From Spirochaetota bacterium (lineage in GTDB: Bacteria; Spirochaetota; Spirochaetia; Treponematales; UBA12059): a stretch of DNA of 64,000 nt. Numbering within the stretch: position 1 is the first letter of the stretch; each line of letters starts with the position of its first letter. Positions 41,423-51,559 of the stretch are shown here, one piece after another. The position numbers were made by a program, and so were the translations under genes. The notes under the pieces were generated by a model, which was not told the origin of the DNA, ran no database searches, and saw only the letters and a list, made by a program, of their open reading frames with translations. Location of the stretch: the NCBI GenBank assembly GCA_018262985.1, contig JADFDI010000001.1, positions 186,001-250,000 of the forward strand. Direction: 5' to 3'.

Positions 41423-42403
41423 ATGAAAATCCTGGTCATCGGCGGAGCCGGCTACATCGGCTCGCACGTCGCGCGCGAATTCCTCGATTCAGGCGATTCG
41501 GTCACGGTCTTCGACGACCTTTCGAGCGGGATGCGCGAGAACCTCTTCCCCGAGGCGCATTTCGTCGAGGGCAGCATCATGGACTACGCGGCGCTCAAGG
41601 CCGCCCTCTCGGCCGGCTACGACGCCGCCGTGCACCTGGCCGCCTTCAAGGCCGCGGGCGAATCCATGGTCGCGCCGGGCAAGTACGCCACCAACAACAT
41701 CGCGGGCACCGTCAACATCCTGAACGCCTGCGTCGAGACCGGCTGCAAGGCCCTGGTCTTTTCGAGCTCGGCCGCCGTCTACGGCGAGCCCAAGTACCTG
41801 CCCATCGACGAGAAGCACCCGACCGAGCCGGAAAACTTCTACGGCTTCACCAAGCTCGAGATCGAGCGCATCCTCGCCTGGTACGACCGGCTCGTCGGCC
41901 TGCGCTTCGCCGCGCTCCGCTACTTCAACGCCGCGGGCTACGACGCGGCCGGCCGCGTGAAGGGCATCGAGCGGAATCCCGCCAACCTGATCCCCGTGGT
42001 CATGGAGGCGGCCGCCGGCATGCGCGGCGAACTCCAGGTGTTCGGCGACGACTACGAAACCAAGGACGGCACCGGCGTGCGCGACTACGTGCACGTCTCG
42101 GACCTGGCCAAGGCCCACGTGGCCTCGCTCAGGAAGATCGTCGAGACGGGCAGGAGCCTCACGGTCAACCTGGGCAGCGAGGAAGGGCTCTCCGTCATGG
42201 AGATCGTGGAGGCGGCGCGTCGGATCACCGGCAAGAACGTCCCTGCCAAGGTCGTGGCCCGGCGTCCCGGCGATCCAGCGAAGCTCGTGGCCTCTTCCGC
42301 CCTGGCCCGCGAGACGCTCGGCTGGAAGGCGGAGCGTTCGGGCCTCGATTCGATCGTGGCGACCACCTGGGAGCAATACCGCCGCGCCCGCGGCCTTTCC
42401 TGA
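41423..42403 (+). CDS. galE: UDP-glucose 4-epimerase
   Basis: A 326-residue short-chain dehydrogenase/epimerase that interconverts UDP-glucose and UDP-galactose. The NAD site is ILVIGGAGYIGSHV, the active-site Ser is in FSSSAAVYG and the catalytic pair is in ENFYGFTKLEIERIL. ALRYFNAAGYD and DGTGVRDYVHVSDLAKAH are GalE-specific. ATG 41423 follows GAGGAG. It would supply sugar nucleotides for envelope polymers. Confidence 0.94.
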   Translation: MKILVIGGAGYIGSHVAREFLDSGDSVTVFDDLSSGMRENLFPEAHFVEGSIMDYAALKAALSAGYDAAVHLAAFKAAGESMVAPGKYATNNIAGTVNILNACVETGCKALVFSSSAAVYGEPKYLPIDEKHPTEPENFYGFTKLEIERILAWYDRLVGLRFAALRYFNAAGYDAAGRVKGIERNPANLIPVVMEAAAGMRGELQVFGDDYETKDGTGVRDYVHVSDLAKAHVASLRKIVETGRSLTVNLGSEEGLSVMEIVEAARRITGKNVPAKVVARRPGDPAKLVASSALARETLGWKAERSGLDSIVATTWEQYRRARGLS

Positions 42404-42467
42404 TTCCGCATACCGAACCGAACGAAACCGTAACGCCGGCCCCGAGGGGCGCGGCCATGGAGGCACC

Positions 42468-43703
42468 ATGTCGAACAAGCAGGCCATATTCTCCGCGCTC
42501 GATCGTTCCGAAGCGGCCATCGTCGAGCTCGAGAAGCTCCTCGTCGCCATACCGGCCATCGCGCCGGAATCCGGCGGAAAAGGCGAGCTCCGGAAGGCCG
42601 AAGCCCTCGAGAAGTGGCTCCGCGCCAAGGGCATCGCGGCCATCGAGCGCCACGACGCTCCGGATCCGCGCGCCGAGGGCGGCGTCCGCCCGAACATCGT
42701 CGCCACCCTTCCCGGCGCCGACGACTCGAAGCGCCTCTGGATCATGGCCCACCTCGACGTGGTGCCCGAGGGCGAGCGTTCGCTCTGGGAAACCGACCCC
42801 TTCCAGGTGACGGTCAAGGACGGCAAGCTCTACGGCCGCGGCGTCGAGGACAACCACCAGGGCCTGGTCGCGGGCGCCGTGGCCGCCGCCGCGCTCGTGG
42901 AAGCGGGCGTGAAGCCCGCGCACACGGTCAAGCTCCTCTTCGTGGCCGACGAGGAGTTCGGCTCGGCCTTCGGCATCCAGTGGCTGCTCTCGAACCGCTC
43001 GCTCTTCCGCAAGGACGACCTCATCGTCATCCCCGACGGAGGCAAGCCCGACGGCTCCGAGATCGAGGTGGCCGAGAAGAACATCTGCTGGCTCAAGGTC
43101 GTCACCAAGGGCAAGCAGTGCCACGCCTCGACGCCCGACGTCGGCGCCAACGCCTTCCTCGCCAACTGCGAGCTGGCGCTCAAGCTCAACGAGCTCGAGC
43201 GCGACACCTTCACCGCGCGCGACCCGCTGTTCGACCCGGACCGCTCGACCATCACGCCGACCAAGAAGGAAGCGAACGTCCCGAACATCAACACCATTCC
43301 CGCCGAGGACGTCTTCTACGTCGACATGCGCATCCTGCCGACCTATTCCGTCGACGCGGTGCTCGAAGCCGTGGACGCGCGCATGCGCGAGGTCGAGAGG
43401 AAGTACGGGGTCAAGATGGCGCGCGAGGTCGTCCAGAGGAACGAGTCGCCGGCCACCCCCGCCGACACGCCCGTGGTTCCCCTGCTCCAGAAGGCCGTCA
43501 AGGAAGTCTACGGAGTCGACGCGCGCGCGGTCGGCATCGGCGGCGGCACGGTGGGCGCGTACCTGCGCATCGCGGGCTACGACTGCGTGGTCTGGGCGCG
43601 CCAGGACGAGACCATGCACCAGCCGAACGAGAACGCGCAGATAGCGAACATCGTCGGCGACGCCAAGGTCTTCGCGCTTCTTATGCTTCGCGAAGGCGCC
43701 TGA
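42468..43703 (+). CDS. M20-family metallopeptidase (DapE/dipeptidase-like)
   Basis: A 411-residue di-zinc amidohydrolase. Metal and catalytic residues are in MAHLDVVPEGE, LYGRGVEDNHQGLVAG, FVADEEFGSAFG and, at the C-terminus, DETMHQPNENAQI. The dimerisation lid lies between about residues 200 and 320. The family includes succinyl-diaminopimelate desuccinylase, carboxypeptidases and dipeptidases; the sequence alone does not decide. It stands alone and converges with the chemoreceptor gene. Confidence 0.9.
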   Translation: MSNKQAIFSALDRSEAAIVELEKLLVAIPAIAPESGGKGELRKAEALEKWLRAKGIAAIERHDAPDPRAEGGVRPNIVATLPGADDSKRLWIMAHLDVVPEGERSLWETDPFQVTVKDGKLYGRGVEDNHQGLVAGAVAAAALVEAGVKPAHTVKLLFVADEEFGSAFGIQWLLSNRSLFRKDDLIVIPDGGKPDGSEIEVAEKNICWLKVVTKGKQCHASTPDVGANAFLANCELALKLNELERDTFTARDPLFDPDRSTITPTKKEANVPNINTIPAEDVFYVDMRILPTYSVDAVLEAVDARMREVERKYGVKMAREVVQRNESPATPADTPVVPLLQKAVKEVYGVDARAVGIGGGTVGAYLRIAGYDCVVWARQDETMHQPNENAQIANIVGDAKVFALLMLREGA

Positions 43704-43738
43704 CGGCGCGATCGCGACCCCTCATCACCCTCGCAAAA

Positions 43739-43775
43739 GAGCCCCCGGAAGGTCCGACCTCCGGGGGCTCGCGTT
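43739..43775. terminator. Two-way terminator between convergent genes
   Basis: GAGCCCCCGGA and TCCGGGGGCTC form a long stem with an inner GGT/ACC pair. GTTT follows on the plus strand and TTTTGC follows on the minus strand, so it can end both the M20 and the chemoreceptor transcripts. Confidence 0.8.
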
Positions 43776-43797
43776 TATCGGGGCTTCGGCGGAACGC

Positions 43798-45621
43798 CTA
43801 CCTCTCGTCCCCGACGGGCACCGCGGTGGAGAAGGCGAGCATGGCTTCCTCGAGCATCTCGACGGCGCGCCTTCCGGCCACGCCCGCCTCGGCGATGCGC
43901 CGCGCCAGCACCGCGAGCTCGGCGACGTTCTTCGAGACGGTGGCGGTCTCCGCCACGGCGCTTTCGGTGGTTTCGACGGTGGCGTCCACCTCGGTGCGCA
44001 TGGAGGCCAGTCCCTCGCGCGCGGCGTCGCTCGCGGCGCGAAGTTCGAGCAGCGCCCGTTCGAGCCGGTCCGACGCGGCGGAGACGGCGGCCGAGTCGGC
44101 GCCGAGCCGTTCCATGAGGCTGCGCTTCTCGTCGAGGCGATCTCCGAGCCTGCCGGTCTCTCCCATGTAGAAGCCGAGCAGCTCCGAGAGCGAGGCCTGG
44201 CCCTGCTCCGCGCGGTCGATGGCCTCGACCATCTTGGACACGGTCCCGGAAATGCGCTCGGAGCTGCCCCGGGCGCTCTCGGCGAGCTTGCGGATCTCGT
44301 CGGCGACGACGCCGAAGCCCTTGCCGGCGGCGCCCGCGTGGGCCGCCTCGATGGCCGCGTTCATGGCCAGCAGGTTGGTGCGCTCGCTGATGTCCTGTAT
44401 GGCCGTGACGAGGTCGAGCACCGCCGAGGCGCTGGCCGAGAGCCGCGCGATCTCCTCGCGGGTCGCTGCGAGCCTCGTTTCCGCATCGGTCGTGCGGGCG
44501 CGCAAGGTCGACACGACCTGGTCCTCCTCGCGGAAGATCTCGGCCGTCCTCCGGATGCCGGCGCCGGTGGTGGAGAGGGCCTGGCGCACCGCCTCGACGG
44601 CCTCGGCCTGGGATTCCACCGAGGAATCCACCCGCCCGACCTCGTTCGCGAAGCCGTCGGCGGCGGCGGCCAGGACCTCGACGCGCTCGCCGAGCCCGGC
44701 CATGTGCTCGCGGATGCTCTCGTTGGACGACTCGACGCCGTCGAGGAAGGCGACCGTGCGGTCGGAGTCCTCGGACAGGGTGCGCGTAGAGACGGAGGTA
44801 CCGCCGGCGGCCTCGGCGACCTTTCCGAAACCGGTCTCCAGATGTTCCCGGAGCGACTCGACGTCGGAGAGGAGCAGGGCCATTTCGGCCCTGGCCTTGG
44901 TGGCGGGCATGGGCGTGGCGAAGTCGCCGACCTCGAGCCGGTGGATGGCCTCGGCGGCCGCCGAGAGGGGGCGGAGCACGAGGCGCGAGAGCGCGACGGA
45001 GAGCAGCACGTTGAGCAGGGTGAAGACGGTGGCGGCGGCCCCCTGGATCAGGCCGTTCCGGGACTGGATGGCGGCGGCCTCGGCCTCGAACTTCGCGAAG
45101 GCCGTCCGCGAGGCGTCGAGCTCCATCTCGAGGTGCGAGCGCGCGAGCCGCGCGGCGTCCCAGGCTCCGTCGGCGAAAGTGGCCGCCTCGGCGATGCCGC
45201 CCGAGTCGAGGGCGGTCAGCGAGTCCTCGACCAGGGCGCCGAACTTGTCGAAGTAGGCGTTCATGTAGTCGGGCATGCCGAGCTCGGTGGTGGAGGATAT
45301 GAAGAACGCGAGCGACACGCGGACCTCGGAGGCCTTGCCCCGGATCTGGTCGACCGAGAAGGCGCCCGTGTTCGCGGTGTTGAGCAGGCGCGAGAGCCCG
45401 GACTGCACGTCGAGCAGGGTTTTCACCCCCTCCTGCAGCCGGATCAGCTTGGGGATCTCCACTTCGGTGGCTTCGACGAGCCGCGAGCGGAGCCCGGCCG
45501 TGGTCAGGAAGAAAAGCCCCGCGATGGCGATGATCGAGGCGGCCGAGAGGGCGGAGAGCACGGCGAAGCGCGCGGAAAGGCCCGCTCCGCTCCGTCTGGT
45601 TCCCTTCGCGGTGGCGCTCAT
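43798..45621 (-). CDS. Methyl-accepting chemotaxis protein
   Basis: A 607-residue receptor. It has a membrane segment at about residues 20-42, a helical sensing domain to about 190 with no recognised ligand motif, a second membrane segment (about 196-215), a HAMP domain, and a long coiled signalling domain. The hairpin tip [20 protein letters not shown] with [16 protein letters not shown] is complete. There is no C-terminal receptor-binding pentapeptide. It overlaps the upstream phosphoesterase gene by ATGA. It would feed the CheA/CheW array. Confidence 0.93.
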   Translation of the reverse strand: MSATAKGTRRSGAGLSARFAVLSALSAASIIAIAGLFFLTTAGLRSRLVEATEVEIPKLIRLQEGVKTLLDVQSGLSRLLNTANTGAFSVDQIRGKASEVRVSLAFFISSTTELGMPDYMNAYFDKFGALVEDSLTALDSGGIAEAATFADGAWDAARLARSHLEMELDASRTAFAKFEAEAAAIQSRNGLIQGAAATVFTLLNVLLSVALSRLVLRPLSAAAEAIHRLEVGDFATPMPATKARAEMALLLSDVESLREHLETGFGKVAEAAGGTSVSTRTLSEDSDRTVAFLDGVESSNESIREHMAGLGERVEVLAAAADGFANEVGRVDSSVESQAEAVEAVRQALSTTGAGIRRTAEIFREEDQVVSTLRARTTDAETRLAATREEIARLSASASAVLDLVTAIQDISERTNLLAMNAAIEAAHAGAAGKGFGVVADEIRKLAESARGSSERISGTVSKMVEAIDRAEQGQASLSELLGFYMGETGRLGDRLDEKRSLMERLGADSAAVSAASDRLERALLELRAASDAAREGLASMRTEVDATVETTESAVAETATVSKNVAELAVLARRIAEAGVAGRRAVEMLEEAMLAFSTAVPVGDER

Positions 45622-46808
45622 GGCCGGATCTCCACGAACGCTTCCTTGAGCGCGGTCCCGTTCCGGTCGCGGAAGGTCAGCGCGAGTCCCGCCGCGCTCG
45701 CGTCGACGTCGAGCCATCCGAACGCGGCGACCGCGATCCACTTCGAGGCGGGCGAGCGGTGGGTCGGTTCGGGGTCGGGCTTTCCGCCCAGCGCGCCGAC
45801 CAGGGCGTAGCGGACGCCGTTCGACTCGAGCAGCTCCAGGTAGTGGTTGTGTCCGGAGATCATGAGCTCGACCCGGTGCTTCTCGAGGATGGGGCAAACC
45901 CGCGCGATGACCTCGGCCTCGTCGTACCAGGGACGGCGCGAGGCGGGGTCGACGTAGCCGGAGGCCCAGGCGAAGGCGTGCGAGAGCACGATGACCGGCC
46001 GCTCCGGCGGGATGGCGGCGAGCGTCCGCTCGAGCCATGCTTCCTGCTTCCGGTCGAACGATTCGGCTCCCCAGAGCAGGTTGAGGATGACGATGGTGGC
46101 GGGCCCCGCCTCGAAGGAGCGGTAGTAGGGAGAGCCGGATACGGGATCGGACCCGTCGGGCTTCCAGTACGCGCGCCAGCGCGGGGCGCCGTTGACGAGC
46201 GAGTCGTGGTTCCCCATGAGCCCGACGAGCGGCAGGCCGGGGGCGAGGCGCGCGAAGGTTTCCGCCTCCTCCCGCCAAGCCGGGGCGAACATGCCCATCT
46301 CCGTGTGGTCGCCGAGCACGAAAAAGGCATCCCGCGCGGGCGAGGAAGCCGCGACGCCGCGGATGACGTCCCCACGGGCAGTCGCGTCCGCGGTTTCGGC
46401 CCCGAAATGCGCATCGGAGGCGAACGAAAGCCGCGCGAGGCTGGCGCCCGGCGCGATGCCGGCGCGCTCGTCGACCAGGTTGAGGGGAGAGTCCGCGGGA
46501 CGGCCCGGTACGGGGGCGACCGAGACGCCGACGCAGGCGGCCAGGGAGACGACGAATCCGAGCGCGCCGACCAGCGCGGCGACCGCGCGCGGGAAGCGGG
46601 CGGCCCGGTCGGAAACAAGTCGCCGGGTAGCGGCGGCGACAAGGACGAAGGCGGGCGGAACCGCCGCGAGCAGGGCCAGGGCGATGAAGACCGGTCGCTG
46701 GTAACCCCAGCGGAAGAGCCCCGCGACGCCGGGCAAGGTGAAGAGCCAAGCCAGCGCCGCGGTCGACGCGGCGGCTCCGGCGAGGGCGATCGGTACGGTG
46801 CGCGGCAT
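45618..46808 (-). CDS. Membrane-anchored metallophosphoesterase
   Basis: A 396-residue protein. Three hydrophobic segments (about residues 5-30, 38-60 and 75-97) precede an extracytoplasmic calcineurin-like phosphoesterase domain with [35 protein letters not shown] and [11 protein letters not shown]. The second motif has GDHTE where GDxxD or GDxxY is usual. It is the first gene of a two-gene unit with a chemoreceptor. Substrate unknown; a role in producing or removing the receptor's ligand is conceivable. Confidence 0.87.
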   Translation of the reverse strand: MPRTVPIALAGAAASTAALAWLFTLPGVAGLFRWGYQRPVFIALALLAAVPPAFVLVAAATRRLVSDRAARFPRAVAALVGALGFVVSLAACVGVSVAPVPGRPADSPLNLVDERAGIAPGASLARLSFASDAHFGAETADATARGDVIRGVAASSPARDAFFVLGDHTEMGMFAPAWREEAETFARLAPGLPLVGLMGNHDSLVNGAPRWRAYWKPDGSDPVSGSPYYRSFEAGPATIVILNLLWGAESFDRKQEAWLERTLAAIPPERPVIVLSHAFAWASGYVDPASRRPWYDEAEVIARVCPILEKHRVELMISGHNHYLELLESNGVRYALVGALGGKPDPEPTHRSPASKWIAVAAFGWLDVDASAAGLALTFRDRNGTALKEAFVEIRP

Positions 46809-46822
46809 TCGGATACCTCCGC

Positions 46823-46882
46823 GTGAAAGTCAGGTTATCCTCGCGCAGAATGCACCATGGCGCAAGCGTATAATACTTTCAC
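46823..46882. promoter_or_regulatory. Inverted repeat in the divergent promoter region
   Basis: GTGAAAGT (46823-46830) and ACTTTCAC (46875-46882) are exact inverted copies flanking 44 bases that include TATAAT at 46869-46874. It lies between the phosphoesterase/receptor operon and the thioesterase gene and may be a regulator-binding pair. Confidence 0.35.
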
Positions 46883-46949
46883 CTGTCTCGGCCCGTCGAC
46901 GCGGTAGCCGGGCCTCCGGTATCATCGGGGCCTCGAAAGGAGTCCGACG

Positions 46950-47681
46950 ATGAACCAGACCGCGCGGCCGCTCGACGTTTCCTATGCCGTCCACGGATTC
47001 GACTGCGGCTACGGCTCGGGCTTCCGGGTCCTGTCCCTGGCCAACTTCCTCCAGGAAGCGGCCGGGCTGTCCGCCTCGGAGCTCGGCATCGGCATGGAGC
47101 ACCTGCAGGCCGAGGGGCGCACCTGGATGCTGTCGCGCATCGACCTTCGCGTCGACGCGTTGCCCGAGCCGGGGCAGCGCGCCGCCGTGCGCACCTGGCC
47201 GGCGGGCACCGAGCGCCTCTTCGCCCTGCGCGACCTCGTCATGCTCGACGCGGCGGGAACGCCCCTCGTCCGCGCGGTCTACGCCTATCTCGTGGTGGAT
47301 CTCGCCGCGCGACGGCCCTTGCGTCCCGAACGCCTGCTCTCGCCGGACATGAAGGTGGACTTGCCGCACCCCGTCCCGGATTACAGGCACGCGGTGCCGG
47401 CCGCGCCGGAAACGGCGCTTTCCTTCGAGCCCGTCGTGCGGCCGGCCTGCATCGACCACAACGGGCACGCCAACAACGCCTGGCTCATCGACTGGCTGGT
47501 GGACGCGGTACCGCGCGCCGAACGCGGCTCGGGCCTCCGCGAGCTCCGCGTCGAGTTCGCCGCCGAGGCCCTCGAGGGCGAGAAGCTGGGAGCCCGCTGG
47601 GCGCGGGGCGGAGCGGGCGTCCTCTCCGAGCTGCGCCGCGGAACCGACCTGGTCGCGCGCGCCGAGACGGTCTGGGGCTGA
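46950..47681 (+). CDS. Acyl-ACP thioesterase
   Basis: A 243-residue double hot-dog protein of the bacterial/plant FatA family, which releases fatty acids from acyl-carrier protein. Hallmarks are FLQEAAGLSASELGIGMEHL and TWMLSRIDLRVDALPEPG in the first half, and the catalytic Asp/Asn/His segment IDHNGHANNAWLIDWL in the second. AAAGGAG precedes the ATG. Alone in its transcription unit. Confidence 0.9.
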   Translation: MNQTARPLDVSYAVHGFDCGYGSGFRVLSLANFLQEAAGLSASELGIGMEHLQAEGRTWMLSRIDLRVDALPEPGQRAAVRTWPAGTERLFALRDLVMLDAAGTPLVRAVYAYLVVDLAARRPLRPERLLSPDMKVDLPHPVPDYRHAVPAAPETALSFEPVVRPACIDHNGHANNAWLIDWLVDAVPRAERGSGLRELRVEFAAEALEGEKLGARWARGGAGVLSELRRGTDLVARAETVWG

Positions 47682-47720
47682 AGCGCCGCGACCGGAAGGA
47701 CTCTACCGGATGGACGCCGC

Positions 47721-48620
47721 CTAGTCCGCGAAGCGGCGCGCGTCGGCGAAAGCCTTCCTCAGGCCCGAGGCCAGCAGCGAGGCGCAGGCGTAGACGATGA
47801 TCCATCCCGCGAAGGGCGCCAGGAAGAGCCAGGGCCGGCCCCAGACCATGTTGCGGTAGTAGGCGAGGAGGCCGATCCATTCCCCCGAGGCCGAGCGGAG
47901 GAGTCGCGGATCGGTGGTCATGATCGTGCCGCCGAGGAAGATCAGCACCACGCCGAGCTTGCCCGCCAGCGAGGCGACCGAAAGCGCCTGGGCGGGAATG
48001 GTCTCGAGGAACTGCGGGAGCAGGAAGGGCAGCGCGTGCCTTCCCAGCAGCCAGGTCCGCCCGGCGCCCGAGCTCCGCGCGGCTTCCGCGAAGGGGCGCT
48101 CGAGGATCCACGCGGTGCGCGTCGCGAACGAGGCGACCAGGGCCGGCAGTTCGACCGCGGCCAGCACCGCGACCTGCGCGGCGAACAGGGCGAGGGGCGA
48201 CAGCGTGGAGTTGATGGTCAGCGGGAAGAGGGTGAACGCGGCCAGCGCGAAGCCCGGGATCGCGGCGAAGGGCGAGAAGCCCCGCCGCTCGGGCGCTTTT
48301 CGTCCGAACGCGCCGAGCAGCATGCCCGAAGCCAGGCCGACGGCGGCGCGGAGCAGGGCGGTCGCGAAAACGACGCCGAAGGTCCAGCGCGCGCCGCGGA
48401 GCATCTCCGAGAACAGATCGTAGCCGTCGGGGTCGGTGCCGAGGAGGTGGCCCGGGGTCGGGCCCTCGGGCGGGTAGCGCGGCGTCTCCATCCCGTCCAC
48501 CAGCTCGACGCGGAAAGCCTCCAGATGGTCGGCCGGGTACGGTGCCAGCGCGCCTCCGAAAATCGCGAGCGCGGCGAGCGCCGCGGCGAGCGCGAGCCCC
48601 GCGGCAAGCTTCCTATTCAT
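47721..48620 (-). CDS. ABC permease, OppC/DppC-like
   Basis: A 299-residue membrane permease. After the first membrane helix it has HLLGTDPDGYDLFSEMLRGA, the usual OppC entry motif, and then five more helices. The EAA-type loop (FAEAARSSGAGRTWLLGRHALP) that docks on the ATPase is present. It overlaps the OppB-like gene by eight bases. No binding protein or ATPase of the Opp type is adjacent, so the system is incomplete within the window. Confidence 0.85.
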   Translation of the reverse strand: MNRKLAAGLALAAALAALAIFGGALAPYPADHLEAFRVELVDGMETPRYPPEGPTPGHLLGTDPDGYDLFSEMLRGARWTFGVVFATALLRAAVGLASGMLLGAFGRKAPERRGFSPFAAIPGFALAAFTLFPLTINSTLSPLALFAAQVAVLAAVELPALVASFATRTAWILERPFAEAARSSGAGRTWLLGRHALPFLLPQFLETIPAQALSVASLAGKLGVVLIFLGGTIMTTDPRLLRSASGEWIGLLAYYRNMVWGRPWLFLAPFAGWIIVYACASLLASGLRKAFADARRFAD

Positions 48621-49551
48621 GGATCAATGCCTCCCGGGCCGCGCGGAGGGCGAGCCCGAGGACCAGGTAGACCAGCGCGCTCGAGAGTATCGAGCCGAGC
48701 AGCGCGAGCACGACCAGGTCGTACTGGTACTCGACCCTGAGGTAGTAGTTCCTCGGACCGGCGAAGGCCGCGTTGAAAAGCATGCGCGCCATGCCGGGCA
48801 GGGCGAAGAGGTGCTCGACCACGAACAGCGTCGCCTGCATGGTCGCCACCGTGGTCGGCAGCTCGGCCGCCATGCGCGGGAAGATGCCGGCGCCGATATG
48901 CCGCCTGAGCAGGGTCCGTTCGTCGAGCCCCTTCGAGCGGGCGTAGGTCACGTGGTCGGAGGACGCCGCGCGGCGCGCCTCGGACGCGGCCGCGCGGAAG
49001 GAGAGGCCGAAGGGCGCGACCGCCATGACCAGGAAGGGGAGCAGGATCCACGGCCCCGTGGTGGCCGCGACCTTCACCCTGAGTCCGAGCTTCGCGAGGC
49101 CGAGGGCCGCGGCCTGCGAGAGGATGATGAGCATGAAGTCGGGCGTGGCCAGCAGGGCGTCCGTCGCCCGGTCGGCGAGCGCGCGGCCGCGCCGCCTCGA
49201 GGCGACGCCGGCGACGGCGCCGAGCGCCATGCCGAACGCCCCCGGGACGGCGGTGTACACGAACGACACCCACAGGGCGCGCGGCCCGAGCTCGAGGAAA
49301 TTCCACTCGCTCATGTTGATGCGGTAGCGGAAGGACGAACCGTCGCCCAGTCCCTTCACGAAGCGGAGGGCCCGCGCGGCGAGCTCCCGCGGCGTCTCGC
49401 GGGAATAGGCCGGCCCCTCCTCGAAGGAGGCGAAGGCTTTGGCGCGCAGGGCCAGGAGCGGCAGCCCCGCGAGCGCCAGGGCCAGGACCGCGACTCCGCA
49501 AACCTGGGCGCAGGCCTTGAGGATACCGACGGGCAGATCCCGCGCGCGCAT
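48613..49551 (-). CDS. ABC permease, OppB/DppB-like
   Basis: A 312-residue membrane permease with the EAA loop DHVTYARSKGLDERTLLRRH and the family feature LFALPGMARMLFNAAF. GGAGGAGGGA precedes the ATG and the AAA+ gene ends 19 bases upstream, so the three genes AAA+, oppB-like and oppC-like probably form one transcript. Substrate unknown. Confidence 0.85.
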   Translation of the reverse strand: MRARDLPVGILKACAQVCGVAVLALALAGLPLLALRAKAFASFEEGPAYSRETPRELAARALRFVKGLGDGSSFRYRINMSEWNFLELGPRALWVSFVYTAVPGAFGMALGAVAGVASRRRGRALADRATDALLATPDFMLIILSQAAALGLAKLGLRVKVAATTGPWILLPFLVMAVAPFGLSFRAAASEARRAASSDHVTYARSKGLDERTLLRRHIGAGIFPRMAAELPTTVATMQATLFVVEHLFALPGMARMLFNAAFAGPRNYYLRVEYQYDLVVLALLGSILSSALVYLVLGLALRAAREALIHE

Positions 49552-49570
49552 GTTCCCTCCTCCCCCGGCG

Positions 49571-51406
49571 TCAGGCCAGGCTGTCCGGCAGGTCCCCTTC
49601 CTCGATGGTCGAGAGCAGCTCGACCCCGAGCTCGGCGAAGCCGGCCAGCCGGTCCGCCTGACGTTCGAGCGCCTTCTCGAAGAGGTTGCGCGCGAAGCGG
49701 CCGTTGCCGAAACTCCGGTCGCGGATATCCCACGCCGCGCGCAGGTAGACGCGCAGCTTTCCGAGCGCGCCTTCGGTCAGCTTCATGCCCGCCTCCGAGC
49801 AGAAGCGCAGGAAGATCGCCTCGAGCTCGTCGGGCGAAAAGTCGTCGAAGACGAAGCGGCGGCCGAAGCGGCTCGCGAGGCCGGGGTTCGCGTCGAGGAA
49901 ACGCTCCATCTCGTCGGGGTAGCCCGCGACGACGACGACCAGGCGCTCCCGCCAGTCCTCCATGCGCTTGAGGAGGGTTTCGATGGCCTCGCGCCCGAAG
50001 TCGTTGCCGCCCTCGGCCGGCGCGAGGGTATAGGCCTCGTCGATGAAAAGGACGCCGTCGAGCGCCTTGCCCACCGCCTCGTCCACCTTGCCCGCGGTCT
50101 GCCCGACGAAGCCGGCCACCAGGGAGGCGCGGTCGGTCTCGACCAGGTGCCCCCTGGCCAGGAAGCCCTGCGCCGCGAAGATCTCGCCGAGCAGTCGCGC
50201 CACCGTGGTCTTGCCGGTGCCGGGCCTGCCGGTGAATACGGAATGGAGCGAGACGCGCGGCACTTTCAGCCCGAGGTCCTCGCGCTTGCGGTGCACCCGC
50301 ATCAGGTTCGAGAGGCTTTTCACCTGCTCCTTGATCGGGTCCATGCCGGTAAGGGCCTCGAGCTTGGCTATGGCGTCCGCGAGGCGTTTCGCCGCGGCTT
50401 CGGCGTCGGTCCTGTCGCTCTGGGGTGAAGGGGCGGCGCCCGCCTCCGCGGCGCCTCCGACCGAATCCGCCCCTTCGCGAACGGTACCGCCCCCGGCCGC
50501 CGGAGCGGCGCCGCCGTGCATGACGCGGTGGTTGAGCGCCTTGAGGAAGTCCTCGTCGCCCGCCCTCAAGCCACCCGCGGTCACGAAGACGTCGGCCCAC
50601 TGCATGAAGGCTTCGGCCGCGCGCGCGAAGCGGGCGCCGCCCGCCTCCTCGTCGGCGCGCTTCAGGGCGGAGAGCCCGGCGCCCCAGGGCTTCATCCGGG
50701 CCGCCGCGACGCGAGCCTCGACCAGGCCCGCGTGGCGCATGAGCTCCTCGAGCTCGGCGCGGTCGAGCGTCGCGTCGCGGAAGAAGGCCTTCATGCCGTC
50801 GGGGCCGGGCCCCGCGTCGGGAACGAGGGGCAGGAAGCTGAGCGCGGCGAAGGCGCGGCGGCTCGGGTGCCCGAGCCCTTCGCGGTCGTAGCAGGCCGCC
50901 GCGAGACCCCAGGCGTCGGGGAGCAGCGCGTCGAAATCGGAGGCGACCGCCTCGACGAAGCGGCGCGCGGTCGCGACGAGGAGCTCGTCCGACGCGCCGT
51001 CGGCGGAGCGCGCCGGCGCTTGCGGTTCGGCGCGACGCGGCGGTCGGGGCGGGGGAGGAGCCGCTTCGGCGCCCGGCGCCTCCAGCTTCCAGGTCTGTCC
51101 CCGGCTCGACCAGGACGAGCCGACGCGGAGGGGCAGGGCGGGACCGCCGGAGTCCAGGCTGGCGCGCGACCACACGCGGAAGGGCCCGGGGGCGGGCGCG
51201 ACGAAGGCCAGGAAGCCCGAAACCGCGACGAGGGCGCCGTTGAGGCCGCCGGGGCCGCTCTCGACGCGGCCGTACGCGGCGCCCTCGACGGCGGCCCGCT
51301 CCCCGGTGGCGAGGCTTTCGAGCCGATCGAGGATCTCGCTTTCGCGGACGCCGAGTGACGAAAGTCCGTGCGTGGCCAGTGCCGCCTTCCATGCTTCGCG
51401 CTTCAT
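49571..51406 (-). CDS. CbbX/EccA-like AAA+ ATPase
   Basis: A 611-residue protein. Residues 1-340 are a variable region with a Pro-rich linker and a helical part. Residues about 345-611 are a CbxX/CfqX-type AAA+ domain: [20 protein letters not shown], Walker [15 protein letters not shown], the pore-loop region [18 protein letters not shown], Walker [12 protein letters not shown], sensor [10 protein letters not shown] and arginine finger region [12 protein letters not shown]. Relatives remodel Rubisco (CbbX) or serve secretion systems (EccA); neither partner is here. It lies upstream of two Opp-like permeases. Confidence 0.88.
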   Translation of the reverse strand: MKREAWKAALATHGLSSLGVRESEILDRLESLATGERAAVEGAAYGRVESGPGGLNGALVAVSGFLAFVAPAPGPFRVWSRASLDSGGPALPLRVGSSWSSRGQTWKLEAPGAEAAPPPPRPPRRAEPQAPARSADGASDELLVATARRFVEAVASDFDALLPDAWGLAAACYDREGLGHPSRRAFAALSFLPLVPDAGPGPDGMKAFFRDATLDRAELEELMRHAGLVEARVAAARMKPWGAGLSALKRADEEAGGARFARAAEAFMQWADVFVTAGGLRAGDEDFLKALNHRVMHGGAAPAAGGGTVREGADSVGGAAEAGAAPSPQSDRTDAEAAAKRLADAIAKLEALTGMDPIKEQVKSLSNLMRVHRKREDLGLKVPRVSLHSVFTGRPGTGKTTVARLLGEIFAAQGFLARGHLVETDRASLVAGFVGQTAGKVDEAVGKALDGVLFIDEAYTLAPAEGGNDFGREAIETLLKRMEDWRERLVVVVAGYPDEMERFLDANPGLASRFGRRFVFDDFSPDELEAIFLRFCSEAGMKLTEGALGKLRVYLRAAWDIRDRSFGNGRFARNLFEKALERQADRLAGFAELGVELLSTIEEGDLPDSLA

Positions 51407-51559
51407 GGCCGCGATGGTAGCCGCGCCCGGCCGCGCGAGGCAAGGACGCGGGCCGTTTTTGGAGCGGCGCGGTTTCCACGACGCGCGGTTTCAGGGCTGG
51501 GCGAGCGAGCGGAGCGGAACACGCGCGGCGCGGAATCAGCGGCGCGGCCGTGCGCCGCC

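Noticed and set aside
45622-46749. Upstream extension of the chemoreceptor frame
   Set aside because: It lies within the phosphoesterase gene in another frame and is Arg-rich; the receptor starts at the ATGA overlap.
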